Below, piece after piece: positions 44,735 to 53,558 of a stretch of DNA of 64,000 nt. The notes below the pieces were generated by a model that worked only from the letters and a program-made list of their open reading frames with translations, did not search any database and was not told the origin of the DNA. The stretch is taken from NCBI RefSeq assembly GCF_014385005.1, contig NZ_JACRSZ010000010.1, positions 75,202 through 139,201 of the forward strand, read 5' to 3'. A program made the translations under genes and the position numbers. The stretch is from Jingyaoa shaoxingensis. Lineage in GTDB: Bacteria > Bacillota > Clostridia > Lachnospirales > Lachnospiraceae. Positions within the stretch are counted from its first letter, which is position 1; each line of letters starts with the position of its first letter.

Positions 44735-47700
44735 TTATTCATATTCACTTGCCAGCTTCACAGCCGCACCTTCTTTGACTGCTTTGCCATAAGGGAATGC
44801 AATCTGATTCTCTGTACTTAATCCCTGTTTTATTTCCACAGATCCCCATACCGTTGCCCCGGTACGGATATACTGCTTTTTCAGCTTGTTATTTTCATCT
44901 GCTATATATACATAACTTTGTCCGTTTTCTGAACGGATATATGCTTTATCCAGATAAATACCACCTGAAGATGCCGCTGATGTGACAGGGTAAGTAACAC
45001 TGACATCATCATATTCTGTCAGTCCGTCCTCTGCATCTGTGTCTACCACTGCGAGCACCGGATAATTCGATGAATTCACATTTCCGGTGGATCCCCAGTA
45101 ACTTCCAGAATCATCGTCACTTGGGAAGGCATCAATCTCTGTTATCGTTGCCGTAAACTGTTCTCCTGTATAATAAGACTCGCATTTGATTACCTGATCT
45201 ACAGCTACATTGTCAAGATTCAGTTCACTGACAGAAGTCTTGATATACAGACCATTTTCGCTCTCAACTACCATATAGGCATCATCATCACTGCCGTTGA
45301 TGGACTTAATGTAACCATCTACGGAACTGATTACCGTACTGGCCTTCATCTGCTTGTTATAGTCTTTCAGCTTCAGCTTTGCCTGACGTTCATCCAGCTT
45401 CAGTTTCTGAATCTCCAGCTTCTTGTCTTCAATGGCCTGTGCCAGTTCTTCTGCTGTATAACCGGTTCCATCATTATCATTATCCCAGCCGCCTGGTCCA
45501 TCCGGAATATTCGGCTCATCATCCGGAATATCTTCTTCATATTTTGTAATACCAGTATCACTTCTGAAAATCCAGTATGTGCCTGGTCCATAGCCGTGAT
45601 CCGTCAGTACCGTTCCATCCAGATCTATGCTTCGGATAAATGCACCTGTGATGGTGTTGCTTTCACGGATCTCCAGACGAATATAATATCCGTCACTGAT
45701 TCGTTCCGTCCCTTCTTCATTGAAGCCAAGTACCCAGTTCACAAAAGTATTGGTGATCTTCACACCATCTGTTACGAAAAAGACATATGGATCTTCCGTT
45801 GTCCCGCTGCCCTTATAAGCTCGCATACCAGTCTCATTCAGAGTATTCATGCCATGCTTCCAGGTCAGTTCTGAAATCGGATTCAGCTTGATAATCGGTG
45901 AGTCTGCAGGCTGTGTATATGTCATCTTTATCACTATTGTGACGGATGCATCGCTGCTGTCCGGCTGTACTTTCTTTACTTCCATAGAGTAATTCTGTGC
46001 ATACCCCGACCATCTCTCACTCCACTGTCCTCTATCGGTTCCCACCTCTTCTGAACTGATGGTGACATCTTCCGGTATGGTCAAATCAATAGTTTTCCAG
46101 TTCTCTTTTGAAGAAACGGTATCCTTATCCGGTATCTGTTCTGACGCACTGGTTGCTTCTTCGGTCTGCTCTTCCGGCTCTGTAGTAACAACCGGCTCTG
46201 TCTCTATGTCACCGGCAGCGGCTTCTGATACGTCTTCCGTGGCTGGCTCTGTAGTGACTTCCTCTGCTATGTCAGTATCTGTACCATCCACTCCACTGTC
46301 TTTCACTGCTGTCGCACTGCTGCCCTGTGACAGCGTAAAACTGCAGTCTGCATCTTCCTGATTACTGATGCCTTTCTTATAGAAATAAGCTTTCATGGAA
46401 GATGGCCAGTTTTCTTTTGCATCTGTTCCATGATCCCATTCAACCTGAAAATGAATCTTTTGCAGTGCAAAACTCTCCGGATCAGGTATTTCTGATTCAG
46501 TTTCTGTTTCCGTCTCTGTTTCTGTTTCCGTCTCTGTCTCTGTTTCCGTCTCTGTTTCTGTTTCCGTCTCTGTTTCTGTTTCCGTCTCTGTCTCTGTTTC
46601 CGTCTCTGTCTCTGTTTCCGTCTCTGTCTCTGTTTCCGTCTCTGTTTCTGTCTCCGTCTCTGTTTCTTTCGGCTCTTCCTGTTTTACTACGGTAATAACC
46701 GCATCTTGGCTCTCATCTCCGGTGCGGAATATAAGACTGTCCCCAGTGATCTCATCTGGCTGTAATGTCAATTCCAGATACATGTCTTCCAGTTCCGGTC
46801 TGATCGCATGCTGCTGATCCAGGCCATCGTGAAAAGCAATGGTGAGCTGAACGGTATCAGTACTTCCACTCTGCTGCGCCAGAATAAATCCACCGATCTC
46901 CGGATAGTCCTCTCCATTAATCTGAGCCGTTCCGTATACTTTTCCTTTTATCTGCTGCTTCAGCGTCACTCCACGAATCAGCATGGTATAGGTATCAGAT
47001 GACTTAAAATGTACTTTAGACGTCTCCTTAAAATGTGGTACCACTTTTACCGGTGTATCTATCTGCACCACATCATCTTCTTTCTGTCCATGTTCAACAT
47101 CAGAAACAAGCTCTTCTCCGGCATCTGTAATGGCTTTCATTCTTACATTCGTAAAAAACTTTTCCAGACTCTGATTCTTTTTTGATTTTTCTGTCTCTTT
47201 CTCATTTTCTGTGTCTTTTTTTGACTGTTCCAGCTGATCCGGTGTCAGTACTTCACCTGAATTGCTTTCACTCTCGTCAATTACAGCCTCATTTGCCGGC
47301 TGATGATCCGGAGATTCCGCATTAGTATCCGGAACCTTTTCTGTCTCAACTGTACTCTCTGTCTCAGTTGTTTTCTCCGTCTCGGCTGTACTCTCTGTCT
47401 CAGCCGGCTTCTCTGTCTCAGCCGGCTTCTCTGTCTCAGCCGGACTCTCTGTCTCGTCTATCTTCTCTGTCTCAGCTATACTCTCTGCTGCTCCTTCTGT
47501 TACAGCACTTTCGGTATTCTCTGTCTGTACAATCGGTTCCGTTTCCTGCACACTCTCCGTTGCTGCATCTGTTCCGTCTTCCTGCGATGCCAGCATCTCT
47601 CTGCTATTGCTAACCAAACGTGCTTCTTCCTCACCATTGTCTGAATTATCATCCGCAGATCCGTCATCCATGCTGTCTAACAGGGAACTTCCCCCACTGC

Positions 47701-48139
47701 CCTGATCATCTAATATCGGGTCTCCCGGCTTGGCATTCTGCAGCTTTGCCAGATCCGCTTCGGCTGCTTTGATCTCCAATCCCAGTTCCATGACCGTGAT
47801 TTCCTGAAGTTCCTGATCCAATTCCAGCAGTGTCGTATCATAGCTCAGGAGTTTATCTCCAATCTTAACCTTATCCCCTTCTTTTACATAGACCTGGTCA
47901 ATGACTTTTCCATCCGGAATTCTTACACTCTGACTGACATTGGATACTACGGTTCCGGATGTAGAATCATCGGGAGACATAGACATATCCCCTGCATTCA
48001 GCGCAGACACCGGCAATACCTCTACTGTTTTGCTGTTATTCTTTCTTATATAATTTACCCCTGCCACAGTGCCGCCAGCTACTCCTGTCACAGCAGCCGC
48101 AACAATGACAGCTGTTTTAATTTTCTTACTTTTTTTCAT
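44735..48139 (-). CDS. Giant HlyD/MacA-like adaptor protein with about 750-residue insertion
   Basis: 1134 residues; adaptors of this class usually have 400-500. N-terminal membrane helix (about 9-27), half lipoyl domain (PDGKVIDQVYVKEGDKVKIG, about 75-100), then the first hairpin helix to about 136. The second helix (AEELAQAIEDKKLEIQKLKL) resumes only near 893, followed by the second half lipoyl motif (ISSVDGYIKSING) and beta-barrel to the end. Between them: an acidic Glu/Thr linker (about 190-275), a beta-rich domain (about 330-480), about 29 Glu-Thr dipeptides (about 490-547), a second beta-rich part and an Asp/Pro/Gly-rich end. The insertion thus sits at the hairpin tip. RBS and operon position support expression. 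Insert function is unknown. Confidence 0.9.
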   Translation of the reverse strand: MKKSKKIKTAVIVAAAVTGVAGGTVAGVNYIRKNNSKTVEVLPVSALNAGDMSMSPDDSTSGTVVSNVSQSVRIPDGKVIDQVYVKEGDKVKIGDKLLSYDTTLLELDQELQEITVMELGLEIKAAEADLAKLQNAKPGDPILDDQGSGGSSLLDSMDDGSADDNSDNGEEEARLVSNSREMLASQEDGTDAATESVQETEPIVQTENTESAVTEGAAESIAETEKIDETESPAETEKPAETEKPAETESTAETEKTTETESTVETEKVPDTNAESPDHQPANEAVIDESESNSGEVLTPDQLEQSKKDTENEKETEKSKKNQSLEKFFTNVRMKAITDAGEELVSDVEHGQKEDDVVQIDTPVKVVPHFKETSKVHFKSSDTYTMLIRGVTLKQQIKGKVYGTAQINGEDYPEIGGFILAQQSGSTDTVQLTIAFHDGLDQQHAIRPELEDMYLELTLQPDEITGDSLIFRTGDESQDAVITVVKQEEPKETETETETETETETETETETETETETETETETETETETETETETETETETETETETESEIPDPESFALQKIHFQVEWDHGTDAKENWPSSMKAYFYKKGISNQEDADCSFTLSQGSSATAVKDSGVDGTDTDIAEEVTTEPATEDVSEAAAGDIETEPVVTTEPEEQTEEATSASEQIPDKDTVSSKENWKTIDLTIPEDVTISSEEVGTDRGQWSERWSGYAQNYSMEVKKVQPDSSDASVTIVIKMTYTQPADSPIIKLNPISELTWKHGMNTLNETGMRAYKGSGTTEDPYVFFVTDGVKITNTFVNWVLGFNEEGTERISDGYYIRLEIRESNTITGAFIRSIDLDGTVLTDHGYGPGTYWIFRSDTGITKYEEDIPDDEPNIPDGPGGWDNDNDGTGYTAEELAQAIEDKKLEIQKLKLDERQAKLKLKDYNKQMKASTVISSVDGYIKSINGSDDDAYMVVESENGLYIKTSVSELNLDNVAVDQVIKCESYYTGEQFTATITEIDAFPSDDDSGSYWGSTGNVNSSNYPVLAVVDTDAEDGLTEYDDVSVTYPVTSAASSGGIYLDKAYIRSENGQSYVYIADENNKLKKQYIRTGATVWGSVEIKQGLSTENQIAFPYGKAVKEGAAVKLASEYE
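46498..46670 (-). repeat. Hexanucleotide coding repeat for Glu-Thr dipeptides
   Basis: About 29 tandem 6-base units, all encoding Thr-Glu by alternating ACA/ACG/ACC-type Thr and GAA/GAG Glu codons (plus-strand reading TTTCTG, TTTCCG, TCTCTG). The array is in frame within the giant adaptor gene and keeps a 12-18 base higher-order pattern. Such arrays expand and contract by slippage. Confidence 0.9.
47340..47480 (-). repeat. Imperfect coding repeats AETEKP/AETEST
   Basis: Five to seven imperfect units of 18-24 bases encode AETEKP, AETEST, TETEST and TVETEK in the N-terminal linker of the giant adaptor. Two AETEKP units are nearly identical at DNA level, indicating recent duplication. Confidence 0.8.
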
Positions 48140-48179
48140 TCAGATCCTCCGCTTTCGAATCTCTAAAAGATTCCCGGTA

Positions 48180-48878
48180 TTATACATCCTGGCTCAAATC
48201 CCGGTCTCCCAGTTCTCCGTCAAAGATGTACACGGTTCTTTTCGCATGTTTTGCCACTTTCGCATCATGGGTAATCATAATCACAGTTACCCCTTCTTCA
48301 TTCAGTTTCTGGAACAGTTCCAGCACCTGTACGCTGGATTTGGAATCCAGTGCTCCTGTTGGCTCATCTGCCAGAAGAATCTTTGGATTATTTACCATAG
48401 CTCTCGCTATCGCTACCCTCTGCTTCTGTCCACCTGACAACTGTGTCGGAAGGAAGTCTACACGGTCTGCCAGTCCTACTCGCTCCAACGCCTTCGCAGC
48501 ACGTTCTCTTCGCTCTTTTTTACTTACTTTTGCATACACAAGAGGAAGGCAGACATTTTCCAGCGCAGTCTGCTTGGGCAGGAGCTGGAATGTCTGAAAT
48601 ACAAATCCGATATTATTCAAACGTTCATCCGCAATCTCGTTCTCCTTTAATCCGAGGACATTCTTGCCATTTAACTCGAAAGAACCTCTTGTCGGCTCAT
48701 CAAGACATCCAATAATATTCATCAGTGTAGATTTTCCGGAACCCGATGGTCCCATAATCGCCACATATTCTCCTTCCTGCACATGCAGAGTTACATTCTT
48801 CAGTGCAGGGACTACGATTTTTCCGGTTACATAATCTTTATCTATATGATCTAACTTTAAAACCAATGGTCGTTCCAT
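48180..48878 (-). CDS. MacB/LolD-type ABC transporter ATP-binding protein
   Basis: About 232 residues. Walker A GPSGSGKST, signature LSGGQKQRVAIARA, Walker B ILLADEPTGALDSKS and H-loop MITHDAKVAK. Partner of the MacB-like permease at 43449. It lies between the two adaptor genes. The ATG at 48878 follows AAAAGGAAAAAATA; ten additional codons upstream (to 48908) are not family-like. Confidence 0.93.
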   Translation of the reverse strand: MERPLVLKLDHIDKDYVTGKIVVPALKNVTLHVQEGEYVAIMGPSGSGKSTLMNIIGCLDEPTRGSFELNGKNVLGLKENEIADERLNNIGFVFQTFQLLPKQTALENVCLPLVYAKVSKKERRERAAKALERVGLADRVDFLPTQLSGGQKQRVAIARAMVNNPKILLADEPTGALDSKSSVQVLELFQKLNEEGVTVIMITHDAKVAKHAKRTVYIFDGELGDRDLSQDV

Positions 48879-48910
48879 TATTTTTTCCTTTTCATTCCTG
48901 TCAAACATTC

Positions 48911-50362
48911 TTATTCGTAGACTTCTTCTCCGCTTCCGCCATCTTCAAATTCCATGCCGCCAAGTCCAGATATGTCACTGACTCCTCCACCGCTAAGGCC
49001 ATCGTCACTATAGTCACCGTCACTATAATCACCGTCACTATAATCACCGTCACTATAATCACCGTCACTATAATCGCCATCAGCCATGCCGTCTACATTC
49101 CAGTCTTCCTCATCCAGACTTTCATCTCCACCATAGAGATCATCCGAATTCCTTGTTACCGGTGCTCCTTCTACGCAGTCGTCTCCCGGAAATGCGATAT
49201 AATCATCCACAGTCAGGCCGTCAAGCACCTCATATTTAAAGGTCTCGTCATTAAAATCACCCAGTGTGACCTCCCGTTTCTCCAATTTGTCATTAGCATC
49301 CACAGCCCACACATAGTTCGTTACTGCGCCCTCGTCATCTGTAATAAAATAATAGTCCTCCAGCCAGATACCATCTTCCTGTTCATCCTGACCATTATCT
49401 GCCATCAGATACACATGCTGTCCCAACATCAGACCGTCTGATGAATCCAGATCTACATAGAATGGATAGGTACTGGATGTTGTCTGTGAGTCACCGGAAT
49501 CACTATCTCCATAAGACGAATTCGAATTGGACGAATTACTTTCTCTGTCAATCGTGGTCAGGGTTCCCTTCCATGTCTGGTTCTCATCCACACGTGAATA
49601 TATGATCATATCCATACCTTCCTGGATCTCTGACATGTTCTGTTCATTAATTTTCCCTTTAATCCGGTATTCCCCGGTTGCCATAATGGTCATATATGCA
49701 GAGTTATCTCCATTGCCGGAATCCAGTCCGGAAGAAGTGTCAGAATTGTCATCTCCGCTGGCACTGTTGTTAATGGTCTTAATGATACCCTGAATCGGGC
49801 TGGTCACATCTGCATTAGCGATCTGCTTCTTCAGACTCTCCATCTCTGCCTGCTTGCTCTTCATCTCATATTCAGCTCTCTTTATACTGTTCTGAGTCGT
49901 CATAATCTGCGTTGTATAGGAAAGCTTTTCATTATCGGATACTTTCGCCCGCTCTTTTTCCAGCTGTGCAACCTGTGAATTATAGGATTTAATTGAGATC
50001 TCGTAGTTCTCGATATCAATCTCCAGCTGGGTAATGCTGTCCTGCGCATCATCCGTATCATAGGAAAACAACTTCGTTCCAACCTGTACTTCGTCCCCTA
50101 CAGAAACATAAGCCTTTTTTACTTTCAGACCACTTGCCACTTCAATCTTCTCTGTCTTCTGTGGCTCTACTACGCCGGAGAATTTACTGAACAGACCATC
50201 TGACCCTGTCAGTCCGGTAATCGTTCCTACTGAATCTACAAAAACAGCATCAGCAGATGTAGTTCCTGCTCCTGTACTGCCCTTAAAATGATACCATGCG
50301 CCTGCACCCGCACCTGCTGCCACAACGATTACAGCAATTGCTATGCCTGTTTTTTTCTTCAT
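48911..50362 (-). CDS. HlyD/MacA-like adaptor protein with C-terminal SDGDY repeats
   Basis: 483 residues. N-terminal membrane helix (about 5-25), split lipoyl motif (IEVASGLKVKKAYVSVGDEV and ADVTSPIQGIIKTINNSASG) around a normal helical hairpin (about 110-190), then a beta-barrel and membrane-proximal domain. The C-terminus (about 425-483) is an acidic low-complexity tail with five DGDYS-type pentapeptides. First gene of the operon adaptor-ATPase-giant adaptor-permease. In Gram-positive bacteria such proteins assist MacB-like pumps across the thick wall zone. Confidence 0.92.
   Translation of the reverse strand: MKKKTGIAIAVIVVAAGAGAGAWYHFKGSTGAGTTSADAVFVDSVGTITGLTGSDGLFSKFSGVVEPQKTEKIEVASGLKVKKAYVSVGDEVQVGTKLFSYDTDDAQDSITQLEIDIENYEISIKSYNSQVAQLEKERAKVSDNEKLSYTTQIMTTQNSIKRAEYEMKSKQAEMESLKKQIANADVTSPIQGIIKTINNSASGDDNSDTSSGLDSGNGDNSAYMTIMATGEYRIKGKINEQNMSEIQEGMDMIIYSRVDENQTWKGTLTTIDRESNSSNSNSSYGDSDSGDSQTTSSTYPFYVDLDSSDGLMLGQHVYLMADNGQDEQEDGIWLEDYYFITDDEGAVTNYVWAVDANDKLEKREVTLGDFNDETFKYEVLDGLTVDDYIAFPGDDCVEGAPVTRNSDDLYGGDESLDEEDWNVDGMADGDYSDGDYSDGDYSDGDYSDGDYSDDGLSGGGVSDISGLGGMEFEDGGSGEEVYE
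49003..49077 (-). repeat. Five tandem 15-base repeats (SDGDY)
   Basis: Five units of 15 bases start at 49003, 49018, 49033, 49048 and 49063; the middle three are identical and the outer two differ by one base each. They encode an acidic Ser/Asp/Gly/Tyr pentapeptide repeat at the C-terminal tail of the adaptor. Confidence 0.92.
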
Positions 50363-50599
50363 ATTTTATAACCTCTGTTTTTCAACGAATTTTCAAACTT
50401 TACCTTCTGTATAGTATCATACTACATTTTCGATTGCACTAGAAAGTTTTGATTTTCACAATTTCTTCACATAATTCATGCATAAATCTTAAGATTCTTA
50501 CATAATTTTCCATATAATTTGACATTCTTACATTTTGCATATATTATAATTATATTGTGACATATTATTTATCTTTTTTGTCATATTAAGGAGAAGCGT
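50363..50599. promoter_or_regulatory. Divergent promoter region of the MacAB-like operon and lipoprotein gene
   Basis: Towards the lipoprotein (plus): -35 TTGACA at about 50520 with a -10 TATTAT about 17 bases later. The motif ATTCTTACAT occurs twice, once on each side of that -35 region, and could be an operator. Towards the adaptor (minus), TATGAT/TACTAT hexamers lie near 50412-50422 with no clear -35. Confidence 0.5.
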
Positions 50600-51679
50600 A
50601 TGAAACGAAATGCATGTGGCCTTATTTTGCTGGTATGTTCCTCTCTGTATTTCAGTGGATGTGGATATGCCGGTCCGGAAAAGGCAGTTCGGAGAGAGCT
50701 GGATTATATCCAGAAGCTGGATGAAGATGCCATATCCTCTTTCTTCTCTTATGAGAACTTTCCACTTAATTCTGACCAGTCTTCGGGAACAGGCTCTGAT
50801 ACTACAGAAGCTATCCGTTTGTTTTTTGAGAATTTTAAATATCACATTGATTCTTCTACCCAGTCCCAAAATGGTACTGAGGCTACTGTAAATGTCAGTC
50901 TCACCAATCTGGATGCGCAGGAACTGGCAAAGGATCTGTGCAGGGAAATCTACCGTGACTCTCTTAGCTACAGTCATTCTGATTATGACATTCATTCTGC
51001 TTTTTCATTAATGAAGGAATGTCTGGAACGCAATGACTACCCAGAAAAAACTACAACTGCCACCATTCATCTCACCTCTGAGAATGATGTGTGGACAATT
51101 GACAGCACCCCTGAGCTGGAAGATGATCTGACGGGTGGACTGGTTTCTTATCTGTCTGACCCTTATCTTCTGTCACCGGAAGATATTCTGGATCTGACAC
51201 TGGCACCTTTTAAAGATTTTACTGCAGAAGACTGGCAGAGTTACCTGGAAATCTCTGATGTATTTGCCGTGGGCACTGATCAGGCAGATACCATTGACCA
51301 GCTTCTGTTCCAGCAGATTGCTGCTTTTTTTGATTATCAGATCACTGATGTGGTACAGGATGGTGACGATGCCAAAGTGACTGTGAATATCACAAGTCTG
51401 GACCTGAATACTGTAATTGAGAGCTGTCTTGGGCCTCTGCGCGACTATGGTACCTCTACAGAATCTATCCGTGCCAGCAGTGAAGAATTCAACCGGAAGA
51501 CCGGTGAGATTCTCATCACTGCATTGGAGGATAATGTCAGCAGTACCGTTACTCAGATCACTATTCTTCTACATAATGACGGACATACCTGGGATCCTGT
51601 CCTGGACACCTCATTTACCGATGCACTGTTGGGGAATCTGGATGAATCTCTCGCATCTCTCAATGCCGCTGCAGAATAG
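50600..51679 (+). CDS. Lipoprotein with two repeated domains, function unknown
   Basis: 359 residues. Signal peptide with lipobox LYFSGC (lipidated Cys21), so it is anchored outside the membrane. Two similar domains follow: one with FKYHIDSSTQSQNGTEATVN, the other with FFDYQITDVVQDGDDAKVTV, each ending in a helical part and a strand like VTVNITSLD. This layout resembles DUF5105-type lipoproteins; the role is unknown. AAGGAGAAGCGT precedes the ATG. It is divergent from the MacAB-like operon and may be functionally linked with it. Confidence 0.85.
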   Translation: MKRNACGLILLVCSSLYFSGCGYAGPEKAVRRELDYIQKLDEDAISSFFSYENFPLNSDQSSGTGSDTTEAIRLFFENFKYHIDSSTQSQNGTEATVNVSLTNLDAQELAKDLCREIYRDSLSYSHSDYDIHSAFSLMKECLERNDYPEKTTTATIHLTSENDVWTIDSTPELEDDLTGGLVSYLSDPYLLSPEDILDLTLAPFKDFTAEDWQSYLEISDVFAVGTDQADTIDQLLFQQIAAFFDYQITDVVQDGDDAKVTVNITSLDLNTVIESCLGPLRDYGTSTESIRASSEEFNRKTGEILITALEDNVSSTVTQITILLHNDGHTWDPVLDTSFTDALLGNLDESLASLNAAAE

Positions 51680-51681
51680 GA

Positions 51682-51730
51682 GAAAAAGAACCCGAAGCCG
51701 ATCTTCTGATCTGCTTCGGGTTCTTTTCTC
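51682..51730. terminator. Bidirectional terminator between lipoprotein and aspS
   Basis: AAAAGAACCCGAAGC (51684-51698) pairs perfectly with GCTTCGGGTTCTTTT (51713-51727), with A/T runs on both sides; it ends three bases short of the aspS stop. Confidence 0.9.
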
Positions 51731-53533
51731 TTATTCTTCTGTCTCTTCGGCTACTTCAATACCCAATTCCTGCAACTGTTTGTCTTCTACACGCTCCGGT
51801 GCTTCAGTCATCAGGCAGGATGCATCTTTTACCTTCGGGAATGCAATGACATCACGGATGCTGTCCTGTTTTGCCATCAGCATAACCAGACGGTCCAGTC
51901 CGTAAGCCAGTCCTGCGTGAGGTGGTACTCCATATTTGAATGCATCAAGCAGGAATCCGAACTGTTCGTGGGCTCTTTCTTTGGTGAATCCAAGAGCTTC
52001 GAACATCTTTTCCTGAATATCATTCTGATGGATTCGTACACTGCCTCCACCGATCTCATTACCATTTAATACGATATCATATGCTTTTGCACGTACACGT
52101 CCAGGATCACTGTCGATATACTGCAAGTCTTCTTCCATTGGCATTGTGAATGGATGGTGCATAGCTGTGAATCTGTTTTCTTCTTCTGACCACTCAAGCA
52201 GTGGGAATTCTGTGATCCATACAAAACGGAATTCGTTCTTATCCAGTAGTCCCATCTGATTTGCCATCTCCAGACGAAGTGCTCCCAGTACATCCCATAC
52301 CAGCTTGGTCTTATCTGCAGCAATAAGAAGAAGGTCGCCGTTCTGACCGTCCATAGCCTGGATCAGTGCCTGCATCTGTTCTTCTGTCATGAATTTTGCA
52401 AAGGAAGACTTTACAGTGCCATCTTCCTGAATAGCCACATAAGCCAGCCCCTTTGCGCCGTATCCTTTGACGAATTCTACCAGCTTGTCAATCTTCTTAC
52501 GAGGCATAGCGCCCTGTCCCTTGGCATTGATACCGCGAACCGTGCCGCCTGCTTCCAGGGCATTCTTAAATACCGCAAATTCGGTATCTTTTACTACTTC
52601 AGAGATATCTGTCAGTTCCATGCCAAAGCGAAGGTCTGGCTTGTCAGAACCGAAGCGGTTCATAGCTTCTGTCCAGGTCATTCTCTGAATTGGAAGCTGT
52701 ACCTCTACATCCAGCACTTCTTTGAACAGGTAAGCCAGCAGTCTTTCATTAACATCAATGACATCATCCACGTCTACAAAGGATAATTCCATATCGATCT
52801 GTGTGAATTCCGGCTGACGGTCTGCACGCAGGTCTTCATCACGGTAGCATCTCGCGATCTGGATATAACGATCATATCCTGAGCACATCAATAACTGCTT
52901 ATACAGCTGTGGTGACTGTGGCAGTGCATAGAAGCATCCAGGATGTACACGGCTCGGTACCAGATAGTCTCTCGCCCCTTCCGGTGTACTCTTGCAAAGT
53001 GTTGGAGTTTCAATCTCCAGGAATCCTTCTTTTGCCATAAATGCACGCACCAGAGTGGTTACCTGCGAACGCATCATCAGATTACGCTGCAGATCCGGTC
53101 TTCTCAGGTCAAGATAACGGTATTTCAGACGCAGTTCTTCTCTTGTCTTGCTGTCCTCTTCAATTGGAAATGGAGGTGTCTCGGACTCAGATAAAATACG
53201 CAGGCTCTTTGCACGGATCTCGATCTCACCTGTCTTCAAGTTCGGATTAACTGCGCCGGAACGTGCTTCTACTGTACCGGTTACAGCAATTACAAATTCA
53301 CTTCTCAGTTTTCCTGCTTTCTCAAATCCTTCTTCGTCGATCCCGTTCTCGCAGCCAGTCTCAAAAATCAACTGCATAATACCGGAACGGTCACGTAAAT
53401 CTACAAATACGATTCCCCCCTTGTTACGGCTCTTCTGTACCCATCCCATCAGGGTTACTTCACTGCCGATCATGTCTTTGGTCACTTCTGTGCATCTGTG
53501 GGATCTGTGTAATCCCTTCATTGATTCTGCCAT
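51731..53533 (-). CDS. aspS: Aspartyl-tRNA synthetase
   Basis: 600 residues, bacterial type. N-terminal OB fold for anticodon binding (VTLMGWVQKSRNKGGIVFVD), motif 2 region YRDEDLRADRQPEFTQIDME, inserted GAD domain in the middle, and motif 3 AGLAYGLDRLVMLM. Follows hisS by 25 bases, the usual Firmicute pair. Confidence 0.97.
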   Translation of the reverse strand: MAESMKGLHRSHRCTEVTKDMIGSEVTLMGWVQKSRNKGGIVFVDLRDRSGIMQLIFETGCENGIDEEGFEKAGKLRSEFVIAVTGTVEARSGAVNPNLKTGEIEIRAKSLRILSESETPPFPIEEDSKTREELRLKYRYLDLRRPDLQRNLMMRSQVTTLVRAFMAKEGFLEIETPTLCKSTPEGARDYLVPSRVHPGCFYALPQSPQLYKQLLMCSGYDRYIQIARCYRDEDLRADRQPEFTQIDMELSFVDVDDVIDVNERLLAYLFKEVLDVEVQLPIQRMTWTEAMNRFGSDKPDLRFGMELTDISEVVKDTEFAVFKNALEAGGTVRGINAKGQGAMPRKKIDKLVEFVKGYGAKGLAYVAIQEDGTVKSSFAKFMTEEQMQALIQAMDGQNGDLLLIAADKTKLVWDVLGALRLEMANQMGLLDKNEFRFVWITEFPLLEWSEEENRFTAMHHPFTMPMEEDLQYIDSDPGRVRAKAYDIVLNGNEIGGGSVRIHQNDIQEKMFEALGFTKERAHEQFGFLLDAFKYGVPPHAGLAYGLDRLVMLMAKQDSIRDVIAFPKVKDASCLMTEAPERVEDKQLQELGIEVAEETEE

Positions 53534-53558
53534 AATTTTTCTCCTTTAAAGCATCTGT

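Noticed and set aside
46498..46670. Could the hexamer array be a CRISPR or other non-coding repeat array?
   Set aside because: Units are 6 bases, there are no spacers, and the array keeps the reading frame of a long gene.
46402..46695. Open frame on the plus strand rich in Phe/Leu/Pro/Ser repeats
   Set aside because: It is the reverse complement of the Glu-Thr coding repeat; it has no ribosome-binding site and the composition follows from the array.
50528..50995. 155-codon open frame on the minus strand opposite the lipoprotein start
   Set aside because: It overlaps the signal peptide and first domain of the lipoprotein, which has a good ribosome-binding site and lipobox; the antisense frame has neither.
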